From the NCBI RefSeq assembly GCF_018873765.1, contig NC_057916.1, positions 25,405,001 to 25,469,000 of the forward strand: a stretch of DNA of 64,000 bases. The letters are read 5' to 3'. A program made the translations under genes and the position numbers. Positions 1-10,513 of the stretch are shown here, one piece after another (within the stretch, counting starts at the first letter, position 1; each line of letters opens with the position of its first letter). Below the pieces are notes generated by a model that searched no databases, was not told the origin of the DNA, and saw only the letters and a list, made by a program, of their open reading frames with translations. The DNA comes from Telopea speciosissima (Eukaryota; Streptophyta; Magnoliopsida; Proteales; Proteaceae).

Positions 1-2149
1 CAGTTTCAGTGGTGTCTGCACTAAGTTCAGCCCAGGCTCAAAGGGTGACACCTTTGAGAGCAACCAACAGATTTCATCAAAAAAACCAATGGATGTCCTG
101 ATATCAGATCCAACTAATGGTACAACATGACATAAGAACTCTTTCTTGCACCTAATCAGCACTACACAATAGAATATCCCACATATGAATCACCCTGGCC
201 ACTCCACCCTCAGCTAGATCTTCAGCCAAGGAGCTCTTCCTGCTTGTTATTTCTAGTGAAATATAACATTTCCTCCTACTAAAAAATTCTAGCTTTTTGA
301 ATCAAGGAGAACTCCAAGGGCCTCTGATGCAGCTTTGCCACTAGGGCAAATAAGAGTGCTTTTTTTTTAATTGTGGGGGTTGATTTTGTAATTTGACTTT
401 TTCTTAGATAATGTTAGTAGTAGTTGGTTTCAAAGTCAGTTTAAGAGTTTTGTTTCAGTTTAGAGTTCAGTTAGGAGACTTTTTATTTTCTTATTTAAAA
501 ACAAACATGTAATCAACGCAAGATAGTCTTGAATTGAAGATTGAATGAGATTTGAGTTCGGTTTGCCCCTCGTGGTTGTGGAGCTGCGTTTGTTCTCCTC
601 TTCCCTCATTCCTGTTCGATTCTTTCATCTTTTCTCAGGTCAGACTTACTCTTCTAACCTTTTTCTTCCACATTTATCTCGTTTTATCTCATCTTCTTTT
701 AAACCTATATGGTGTGCTTTGAATTTTGGGCGATAGTTGTAGCCCAACAGTATTGGATCAAACTAATTGTTGTTCAAGCTGTTGGAACTGAGATTCTGGG
801 GTTTGTTTTCATCCCCTGCTGTGAGAATCAGATCTGCAACTGGAACCAAAACCTGTACTTACCACCAGGTTCAGTTTCAATCATTAAATATTACTTTTCT
901 GCTTGTTAATTTGGGTGTTTGTTGAATCGTTTCAATAGTCCTAAGGATTGGACCACTCCCAAAAATTTTGTTTGGATTGGATATCCATTGACAAAGATAC
1001 CTCGCTTGAAACCAGTTCGAGTTTCTTGTGAGGAAGAAGAGGGTCTCTTCTTCCTATTACCACTAAAAGCAATTTTTACAGTATTTACACTAAAGCCCCT
1101 CCACTTCGAAGTTTCTTTTATTTCATCCCATGCTTGTTTTGACTTCCAAAATAGTCCATTCTCTTAAGATTTTAATTCCAGATATATGCCAGCTAATATT
1201 TACTTAAGGACTTATTCTGCTTCAGAAATTATGGATTAGCCACTGAACCTTTAATTTGAGTTCTATTAATCTGTTGGGCCCATTGCGAACCCCCCGAATA
1301 AGGTTTCTGAACCCTGGGATCGCATCAATTTCCCCTTAAGAGTCATTCACCCAGTATAAGTGTGAATGCCATTCATCTTTGACCTGCTGGTATCTATGCG
1401 CAATACGAAGTTCATTACTCATGACAATTATTAAATAGTCTAATTTGCTTATGAAGATTCTTTTTGGGTAATAAATTTGCTTATGAGATGTTCAGACAAA
1501 ATAGAAACCATTTCAAAAGACCTAATCTGAGTCTATGGAATTCCATTGTCAGTAGGGTTCAAGCTTTTTAAAAAGGAGTCTGGACCTTTCTTGTACTTTT
1601 TTGGAGGGAGGAGGGAGGAGGGAGGTGAGGGGAATAATTTGAATGAAGAAATCATTTAGAGATTTGAAAGAGAAATCATCAACCATGGATCTCTCAGCTG
1701 TAATAGCAGCCATTGTTACTTTGCATCTGTTTTATTCTTCAGCAACTGTTCTTCTACTTCAATCTCCAGTCTTAAACTACGCATACAACATAAACTCAAA
1801 GAAACTACACTGAATAGGTCAGTTGCCGATTTGCTGACTTATAACAATGATTAAATTCTCACTCAAACTAAATCTGATTCAAGAATTGATACTATTCACA
1901 GTTCTTTATTCCTACTTGATTTTGAATTACTTAGCACTGTAATAGTAGATCTAGGATTATTTTGACCTAGTGGACTAGGACTCTCAACTCAGCCAGTGTT
2001 TTATGCTGCCAGTCCCAAGCCCAGACAAGGGCTGCTGCATCAGGTCAGCAGCAACCCCTCCCCCCCCCCCCCTCCCCCAAAAAAAAAAAAAAAGAATAAA
2101 AAAAAGTTAAACCCTTTTTTGCATGGATCCTAGAACCTTATATTTTTTG
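1..2149. other. Gene-poor left flank, probably inside an OTLD1 intron
   Basis: I find no convincing coding exon here on either strand. The later OTLD1 exons (the catalytic His region and the UIM-like C-terminus) were looked for on the minus strand and not recognised, so this stretch is probably intronic or lies beyond a broken gene. Positions about 360-900 are T-rich and read like a piece of a plant LTR. A GGAGGGA-type purine repeat lies at 1602-1632, and a C-run followed by an A-run lies at about 2055-2092. The short ORFs in this stretch have no recognisable domain. Confidence 0.4.
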
Positions 2150-5100
2150 CCTTATGCTAGGGCATCCCCTGGAAGCAACGCGCTAAGCTTTGTTTTGACC
2201 TAGGTGTAGTGAATAGTGAGCAAGGGTTAGCTAGGGCGTTCCCTGTAAACGACACACTACTTCGATACCCGGTTGCGGCGATAAGTAGAAAAGGGTTCTC
2301 GCAACATGTAAGGAAACTAGTCTAGAAGTGTAGGATAAGATTAGCATCTTGGAACATATGATCCCTACCAGGAAAGAGATTAGAATTGATAGATGTTATG
2401 AGGAGAAGAATTAACATAACTTGTATTTAAGAGACTAGGTAGAAGAACATAAATGCTAAGGATTTGGATGACTATAAACTTTTGTATATTGGGGATAGAA
2501 GTAAGAGAAGTGGGGTGGGCAGAGTAGCGGATAAAGATTTGAAAAATAATGTTGTAGATGCTAAAAGAGTTGGTTTTATGATTATATCCATCAAGCTTGT
2601 GCTGGAGAAAGAGATTATCAATATAATTAGCGCTTTGGCACCCCAAATAGAATTGGATGAAAATAGCAAGAGACAATTTCAGGAACACATGGATGGACTA
2701 GTGCAAAGTTTTAGTCAAGGAGAAAAGATTATAGGGGAACATCTAAATGTTTATCTTGAAAGATAGTAGAGGCTATGAAAGAGTTCATGGAGGATACGGT
2801 TTTGGAGAAAGGAATGAAAAGAGGACTTCAATTTTAGATTTTGTGGTGACTTATGATTTTCCATAGTAAACACATACATCGAAAAGCGAGAGGAACATTT
2901 AGTAACCTTAAAAAATAGGCATTGTAGTAGTCAAAGAGATTTCTTTATAACTATAGAAGGACCAATAGATTGCTATGTAAGAGCCTAACCACACAACATA
3001 GATTAGTCGTCATAGATATGTGTGTCTCAAAATGTTGACTCGTAAAAAAGGTGAAATTATTTGCAGGATAAGGTGGTGGAACTTAAAGGAAAAAACTTAA
3101 TGAAGTTCTAGATTGGTAGGAGACCAACTAGAAGCCAAATAAACAGGTTCTGATCTGAACAGGTAGTTCGGTTAGGCTAAAATTGGTGAAAGTGTAAATT
3201 ACGGTTAGGGTTTGATGGTACCTTGGGTTTAATGGTAGGGTTAGGGTAAGTTGATGTAGAGGTATCTTCAAGTGAAGGTCCTGAGATGTTTTGATGGAGT
3301 TAGGTATATAAACTTGAATGGACAACAGGTAAGGTTTAGGTTTTCTGGGTTTTGAAAAAATGAAAGAAGAGGGTATCTAGGGTTGAGGATGGTCACCTAG
3401 GGCTGATACCTGGATTGAGTTTCCCTTATGATGAGAGGAGAGTTCGATCTAAAAAAAAGGAAGGATTTTGAAGGCTGATTTAGTCTAGACAGAATTTAGG
3501 TTATTGGAATGATGTCAGCTATGGAAGGGATACTAGGGTTTGGTTTAGAGGAAGAAGAAGGATTTGGGTTGGGGATGATGCACTCACTTGTCTGAAATTA
3601 TTCTTGACCCATGCGGAGAATTTCCAGCAGCTGAGAATGTTCATTCAAGAATTGGCTAGGGCAGAACTGGAGCTTGAATGGAGAGTGATGGAATGGAGTT
3701 GGGGAAGGCTATCTCAGCATTGGCATCTCACCCATCCTATCTCAGGATTTTCACAAAGGCTCAAGCCAATATTTCATTAATATTCGTGCACAATGCTGGC
3801 CTCCCTTACAAACTTATATAGAAGACTCAAAAATAGACTTAAACACTAAAAAGGAAAGGCCTAACCCTATCCTTAACTAATAAGGTAACCTAAATTGAAT
3901 AGAAAGTGAAATAATAAAGAAAACGGACTCAAAATAAGACTCTAACTAAACTAATGAAGCAAATCCTGTTCCCTACTTTCTACCCATATTTTAGGATCAT
4001 TAAATTGGCCAATTACAAAGTAAAGCTATGGGTCGCCTAGCAGCCTTGACAACTATGCTACGTGAATCTAAAGGAAAATGATAGACACCTAGGGAAATTT
4101 GGTGGAGGGATGATGAAGTTCAAGCTGCCATTACAGCTAAGAAATAATTGTTTTGAAGACATGGCAAAGGACTAATGATGAAGAGGATTTTAAAAGGTAT
4201 AAAAAATTTACTAAAAATGAAGCTAAGAAGATTGTGGGAAAAGCAAGGGCGAAGAAATATGAGGATCTTCATAAGCATTTGAGCACAAAGGAAGAGGGAA
4301 AACCTGTCTATAAAAAATAGCTAAAATGAGGGAAAGGAAGAGGAGATTTCAACTATGTCAGATATATGATAAAGTTCAGTAAAGGATGAGGACATTAGAG
4401 AGAGATGGAAAAACTATTCTACATTTTACTAAATGATGATATTTTAAGAAATAGTGTCCTGGAAAGTGGACAACCATAAAAAAGATACCATAGGTCATAT
4501 TATAAAAATAAAAATAAAAAGATACCATAGGTCATATTATAAAAATAAAAATAAAAATATACCATAGGTCATAGATATACGAAAAATTAAGGTGCTTGAA
4601 GTAAAAAAAGCTTTAAGGAGGATGAAAGTAGGTAATGCACCAGGTCCAAATGGGATTCCATTAGAAGTGTGGAAGAGCTTAAGAATTAGTGGTTTCTCTA
4701 TGCTTTCTAAGTTGTTTAATAAAGTTATAATTATCAACACAAAAAATGTCAAATGAATGGAGGGAAAGCATTGTAGTTCCAATTAATAAAAATAAAGGTG
4801 ATATTCAAAGTTGTAACAACTTTAGAGGCATAAATCTTATGAGTCGTAATATGATATTATGGGAGAGTTATTGAAAATATTACAGATAACCAGTTTGGTT
4901 TTATGCTAGGAAGATCAACAACAAAACTATTTATTTACTTTCCTAGACTCATGGAAAGATGTAGAGAATGTAAGAAGGATCTCCATACGGTCTTTATTGA
5001 CAGAGAAAAAACTGACATCAGAGTCCCTAAAGAGTTAATTTTGGCAGGTATTAGAGAAGAGATGTGTTTCAAGTACATATGAGGACATAGTTGAAGTCTT

Positions 5101-6063
5101 AAAGATATGTATAATGGTGTGGCGACTAGTGTGAAATCTGTGGAGACAAGGTACTGAATTCCCAATTACAATTGGGTTGCATCAAGGATCAGCTTTAAGC
5201 CCATATTTGTTTACGCTAATCATAGATAAATTGACTTGAGCCTTCAAGATCAGATCCCTTAGTGTATGCTTTTTTGCTGAGGACATTATTTTGGTGGATT
5301 AAACTAAAGAAGGGATAAACGTCAAGTTGGAATTATGGAGACCTACCTTGGAGTCGAAAGGCTCAAAGACAAGTAGAACAAAAAAATAGGGCATATGGTG
5401 TGTAAATTTAGTGACAATAGGACGGATAGTAAGGTGATGAAAATTGATGAGGGAGATACTGCAGAGTGATTATTTTAGGTACATGTGCTCAATCATTAAT
5501 AAAGAAAGAGAAATAGAGATGATAGCACACAAAGAATTAAAATAGGATGGATGAAGTGGAGAGTTGCATCCGGAGTGTTGTGTAATCAACTTATTCCTTC
5601 AAAACTGTAAGGAAAATTTTATAGGATAGTCATACGACCGACAATATGTATGGAGCTGAATAATGGACAGTAAAGAAACATCATATAGATAAACTTAGTG
5701 TAGTTAAGATGAGGATGTTGAGATAAATGAGTGGTAAAATTACAACAGATAAAATAAGGAATGATCATATTAGAGCTGATTTAAGAGTAGCTCCAATACA
5801 TGAAAATCTGTGAGAATGTCGTTTGAGGTGGCATGGACACATGCAACGGAGGTCTTTAGATGCTCAAGTACAGAGGAGAGATCTGATTCAGATTGAAGGA
5901 GCTAAAAGAGCCAGGGCTAAACCTAAAATGACTCCAGAAGTGGCCAGGAAATACAGGCATAGCTTAGGCCTTGTTACAAGTATGGCTTTGAATAGAGCTG
6001 ATAGGAGGGGAAGGATCCATGTAGCCAACCCCATTTAGTTGGGATAAGACTGAGTTGAGTTGA
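2150..6063 (+). mobile_element. Decayed RTE-clade LINE retrotransposon
   Basis: This is a non-LTR retrotransposon of the plant RTE type, full of stops and frameshifts. The 5' leader typical of these elements (the CTAGGGCGTTCCCTGTAAAC region) is at about 2150-2290. Pieces of the apurinic-type endonuclease follow at about 2320-2960; the 2464-2766 reading frame keeps GVGRVADKDLKNNVVDAKRV and an ALAPQI segment. Reverse-transcriptase pieces are at about 4590-5300 (NAPGPNGIP, DNQFGFMLGRSTT, GLHQGSALSP-like). The C-terminal tail is at 5823-6038, and the 3' end reads CCCCATTTAGTTGGGATAAG. The element is interrupted at about 3130-4030 by an unrelated LTR. It sits in the OTLD1 intron on the opposite strand to that gene. 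It cannot move by itself. Confidence 0.85.
3130..4030 (-). mobile_element. LTR (solo or remnant) inserted in the RTE LINE, reverse orientation
   Basis: Between LINE segments that should be contiguous lies about 0.9 kb that does not belong to the LINE. Read on the minus strand, the part from about 4030 down to 3690 closely matches the repeat units at 21.2-21.5 kb and 22.1-22.4 kb: the same ACTTTGTAATT start, the same run through the polyadenylation-like AT-rich stretch, and the same TGAGATAGCC tail. It is therefore a member of that LTR family in reverse orientation, and it inserted after the LINE. Exact ends and a target duplication were not resolved. Confidence 0.6.
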
Positions 6064-6570
6064 CTAGAACTCTCAACTCCTAATTCTATTGGAACAAGGA
6101 CTTATGTCAATAGGAATTATAATTTCTGGCCTTTTGCAACAAGGAATCTTACTCTTAGAACAATTAGGACTCCTTACACTCTTCCACTGCATCATGAACA
6201 TTAAGCTGTAGTCATTAAGACTTCCTCCCCCGTATGGTAGCTGATCTAGGCAAAATCAGCTCCTCCCTAATATGAACGGCATATGCTCAAGTTAAAAGTG
6301 ATTAAATATCAAATTCTGAAATGATTATAAATCTATAAACGGAAATCTCATACAATTCATGCTATAACATGTTACCAACTCAGTGAGGTCCAAGTATTAT
6401 GTCACTTTAGAGGTTGAAATGTCTCACTTGGAGCACCTGTTCTCCCCAACTAAGTCACAGTGATATTGAACAGGCTAAACATTGAACAGGGATTCAAAAA
6501 CAAACCTAAATAGCAAAAAGGCAAGAATAAAGGATTCATTTTTCTGAAGGAAACATTTTCATGGGCATAC

Positions 6571-7743
6571 CATGTAATCGATACACAATTGCCTAATCAA
6601 ATCATATGCTTCAGTGTCCCCATACACTTGATCTGCAACAGCACGGAACAGGCAGTTTCCATCCTCCACCATTCGTCTAACTTCTAAACCCTTGACTCGT
6701 CTTATATCAATCTCAAACTGGCGTTCTCTCTCCTGAAATGGAAACAATAATTTAATGTTTTTGCACTAGTTCAGTAAGCTACTAAACTTCCTTTCCATTG
6801 TAATGGAAAAAGGAAACAATCAGCCTCTTACGTTACACACAAAAGAAAACACAAAATTGGGCACCAGGCTTAGGTCTCCAAGAGAGCTAGATAACTACAA
6901 AGACAAGTAAACCAAATTGGAACCTTGATCTATAGGAAAACAAAATTTTTATCTACAGAAAAATAAATATAAGTTTCCACATGCTGGATGCAAGTTGTCA
7001 TTAAAAAGATACAACACTGAGTTAAATAATTTCTAACCCAGTAACAAAACAAATTCACTCACCGCATCGTCATAGGAGGATCCAAAACATGGAGTCTGTT
7101 CATCTGCACTATTGTAACCCTCCCCTTCACCATAGGGCCTGGGAGAAGAAGGTCGTGAACCAGATGGGGAAGTCCGGGCTGTAACAGGCCAGGCCACTGA
7201 TCTTCTAGAAGATCCAATCCGACCGGTGTTTGAATTGCCCAAAACAGTTCTCCTTGAACTCGGGTTTGCTACCAGGGGCTTAGGTGGTGGGACTGGAGGA
7301 GGAGGGGGATAGGAGCTACTAGAGACAATCTGCGAAGAACCACCACTCGATCCTTGATTTTCATCTAACTCGAGGTTCTCTGAAATCCGTATGTTGCCAA
7401 ACTCATTCGTGACGACCCCAAAATCCACAGCATCCTCATCAATAGTTTTCTCCTTGTCAAAAAATTCATCAGACACATTTTCGTTTTGCCCAAACTGATT
7501 GCTTTCAGGCAGTAATTCACCAGGCTTAGCTGACTTATCATCATCTCCATTTCCACAAAGATCCAGAAGATCATCTGAAGCCCCTGGTTCCTGCACATCC
7601 TCCTGTTCCTCTTCCTTGAGAGGAGAAGAAAGCTGCGGTGTGACGAGTTGCTGTATAGGAGCCGAAGAAGAGCTAGGCAAGGACGACCGACTAGGGTTCG
7701 ATGAAGAACCAGAGGAGCCACGCTGAACCAAAATACGAGTCAT
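6571..7743 (-). CDS. OTLD1: OTU-domain deubiquitinase, OTLD1/OTU6-like (first two coding exons)
   Basis: Exons are 7743-7063 (227 codons, donor GTGAGT) and 6732-6571 (54 codons, acceptor TTTCAG, donor GTATGC); both junctions keep phase 0. The protein starts MTRILVQRGSSGSSSNPSRS, the N-terminus I associate with OTLD1. A long Ser/Pro/acidic disordered region follows. Exon 2 opens the OTU peptidase domain with EDGNCLFRAVADQVYGD, giving catalytic-site Asp251 and the nucleophile Cys254. Family members cleave ubiquitin isopeptide bonds, and Arabidopsis OTLD1 acts on histone H2B with the demethylase KDM1C. The His of the catalytic triad and the C-terminal half are not found in the 6.5 kb to the left edge. 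The next intron is therefore very long (it holds a LINE) or the gene is cut. The ATG at 7743 is chosen because it matches the family start and follows an in-frame stop. Confidence 0.88.
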
Positions 7744-7803
7744 CTTTGTTCTATTTCCACTTTCCGGCTGAAACTACTCTTGTTTCCAGTCTCCCTTCAA
7801 AAC

Positions 7804-7944
7804 TCAGAGGTTAAAAGTGCGAGGTTTATCACGCGCCCTGGCCTTGGGAACGGTGACGCCAATACCTTGGCTGAACGACTTTTTCCAGCCCAGCGCCTTC
7901 TGCTCCTCCCGAATCAATCTCTGCATCCCCCTAACAATTCTCAT
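7804..7944 (-). CDS. 46-residue upstream ORF in the OTLD1 leader
   Basis: On the minus strand an ATG at 7944 opens 46 codons ending in TGA at 7804, 60 nt before the OTLD1 ATG. The peptide is basic (about a third Arg or Lys), begins MRIVRGMQRLIREEQKALGW, and contains a Gly/Val stretch (QGIGVTVPKAR). It starts just inside the leader exon that a good acceptor (TTCTTTAG, about 7963) would create. An ORF this long is unusual for random leader sequence, and its composition is protein-like. It could be a regulatory upstream peptide that lowers translation of OTLD1, or chance. No other open frame in the leader looks comparable. I do not recognise it as a named conserved peptide. Confidence 0.5.
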   Translation of the reverse strand: MRIVRGMQRLIREEQKALGWKKSFSQGIGVTVPKARARDKPRTFNL

Positions 7945-7962
7945 GAGACCCAGACCTTGACC

Positions 7963-8335
7963 TAAAGAACAGACTCAAATTTGTCAGAAAAGACCTTCTT
8001 TTGCAATACCAAATTAACCTTCGAAGCTAACAAGCAATTCACCAACCCAAATGAAGTAGTTCCTCCGGAATCCAACGAATAACAAAAACTACCGAGGATC
8101 CGCTCGCGAATATGCGGCTCTGCGACCAAAACCATCAATATGCATGCAAATGAGCCAAAAAACCCTAAAAGAACTCAAAAGTTTTCCTTCCAAAACCCCT
8201 TAATCGTCAATAACATCAGCCACTTAAAAGAGGAAAATGTCCAAAACACACGAAATCAGATAAATTCAAAAGTAAACAAAAAAAAAATCGCAATAATTCG
8301 CAAAAGCCCCGACAAGATTGAACAGACTGACCTGG
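7963..8335 (-). other. Probable 5'-UTR intron of OTLD1
   Basis: On the minus strand a donor-like CTACCAG|GTCAGTC at about 8335 and an acceptor TTCTTTAG|GTC at about 7963 bound an AT-rich, stop-rich stretch between two GC-richer leader segments. This fits a leader intron. Upstream, about 8400-8700 has the C/T-rich, hairpin-poor look of a plant 5' UTR and promoter. Transcript ends are inferred. Confidence 0.5.
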
Positions 8336-9004
8336 TAGACATAGACCCCAAAGCATCTGAGATCTGCAATAGTTGAGAAGCTCAATCAGTTCGAATGATT
8401 CACGACAAGTGAAGAATATGACGGATATCAGGTGAGAAACTCTAGGGTTTTCAGATAAATACGGAGCTCGAACTCAGACTCACACTCACGAAGACACTCA
8501 AGAAGGGAGGAATCAAGAAGCGTAGAGCTGAAGAAAAGTATTTATTTTCTTCGCACAGAGGAAAACAGACCTGCAGAGAGGTGGGAGGCTGCCTTTTATC
8601 GTGAGAAGGCGCACTGTCCCGTGACGAGGATTGCCAGCGACGTCTCGTCGCCGGTTTAACGAACACGTGGTTACACGCTAAGGGTTCGATTTACGTGCAC
8701 GATCGCAAGGATGGAAAAGCGTGCGTGAGATCACGCTCTCAGACCCACACAGTTCTTGCGCATACGGAGGCACTTTTATGCTGTTTTTTAGGTTTGCAAC
8801 GTGAAGGAACTAAACTCAAAAAATTGGGAGAATAACAAGTGGCATAGGCATTTGAGCTTATTTGGAAGAATTCAGATTAGAGTTCTCTTTTTTGTTGATT
8901 TATTTTGAGATTTATGTTGTGAACAGATTAATTATAATAAGTGTGGCATTTATTTTAGTCCTAATGTTTCAAGACTTATTTCACCGAGTGAATTAAGTTT
9001 GGAT

Positions 9005-10510
9005 GCTTTTCTTGGGTATCAATATTTTTTATTCTCACTCCAAGGTTAAAGACCTTGTTCCCATCATAAACCTGGTGGAGAAGAAACTAACAGGATGGAA
9101 AGCATCTCACTTTACCTATGTGGGTAGAGAGATAACTTGATTCAATCAGTCCCTACGGTAATTCCATCTTATTGGATTATTTGTTTTCGCTTTCTTGCTA
9201 GAGTCTGTAAAAAGTTGGATCCAATATGCTTTACATTTGTGGATAAGAATAAATCTCATGTAGTTGTTTGGGACATAAAATGTCGATCAAAGATTTTAGG
9301 AGGCTTAGGAATTAGATATGCTAATGTGGCTCTCTTAACCAAGTCTGGTTGGTGGCTTTTAACTAACCCTGATAGCATTTAGGCCTCTGGCCTTCATTCT
9401 AATATTTCTCATCAAGGAATCTTCTTAATAGCAGGGTTGTTCAAAAGTGAGATCATGGGTTTGGAATAATATCACCAGTGTTCTCCCACTTCTGAAAAGT
9501 TTATTTGCATTTGTATAAGAAATGGTAGATTTACTTATATTTGGTCTAATCCTTGGATCCTTGGGTTGCCCTCTTTTACTATTCCAAAGTCCTACATTCA
9601 GAATGAGTTATACACTTTTGTTACTGATTTATTGTGTAGCTCTCAATGGAATGTCTGTTTGATTAAAAACATTTTTCCTACTCATATTGCTGTTTCGATC
9701 ATCAAGATTTCTCTCTTGAATGTCCAAAGTAGGGATGCATTTGTTTGTACCAGTACAAGTCGGGTGCCTGTCAACAAAACTTGTAGCCTCCAAAATGCTT
9801 GCTAATAGCAGGTATAATGTGGGCTCTTCTGGGAATGGTACTCTGAAAAGATGGTAGAGATTTTATTGGAGATTAAGCATCCATCCAAAGTTTAAGATTT
9901 TTTTATGGCAAGTGTGCCATTATGGTATTCCTACTAAGTGTAGACTTGCAAAATGATATCGAATGATTTAACTTGTGTTTTTTGTAAATAGTAAAAAGAA
10001 TCTGACTAACACTTATTCTTATCGTGCTCCTTTATTAAAAGAATTTGGGCTGCTAGAGTGTTAGGTATTCATATTGAATTTTGGTCAAACATTTTTATCT
10101 CAGCCCTTTTCATTTCTTTATTTTCTGGGACATCAAATTGTTCATCTTCTTTGAAATGTAAGTGGTTCTTTAGTGTAGTCTTGATAACCTTCTACTTCAT
10201 TTGGGATCATCGCAATCAAGCCCTTTTCCGTGGTAAGCCTCTTCTACATAATGTTTACAAATGGATTGTGGATCTTTCATTAAGTAATAACCTTTCTAAT
10301 TATCTCATATTTGAGTCCTATTCCGAGAGTATTGTTTTGTCTCTCCATTCACTTGTAATCTTCTTCTTGATTTTATTTCCAAGCTATACTACTAACCGTT
10401 TGGCAAGCTGGATTGTTGTTCTATATGTTCATAATCAAGTAGTTTTTGTGGAGACGGATTTTGGTGGTATAGGAGACAATATGGAAGCAATAGTCTTGGG
10501 TAGCACCCTA
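9005..10510 (+). mobile_element. L1-type LINE remnant (RT C-terminus and zf-RVT)
   Basis: Broken frames on the plus strand give the usual plant L1 order. First is a FLGI / VEKKLTGWKASH segment at about 9005-9130. Then comes QSVPTVIPSYWIICF ... KKLDPICFTF ... WDIKCRSKILGGLGIRYANVALLTK at 9137-9382. A zf-RVT-like stretch (IHPKFKIFLWQVCHYGIPTKC) is at about 9860-9950, and an ORF at 10058-10513 ends in an RNase H-like lead (FIWDHRNQALFRGKPL). Stops and frameshifts occur throughout. The endonuclease and most of the reverse transcriptase are missing, so this is a 5'-truncated fossil copy lying between OTLD1 and the CASP gene. Confidence 0.8.
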
Positions 10511-10513
10511 TGA

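Noticed and set aside
545-1167. Chain of three plus-strand ORFs near the left edge
   Set aside because: Residue content is Phe/Leu/Ser-rich, as expected from T-rich LTR-like DNA, and no frame carries a known motif.
7499-7965. Plus-strand open frames opposite OTLD1 exon 1 and leader
   Set aside because: They are mirror frames of GC-rich minus-strand coding and leader sequence, with no recognisable motif.
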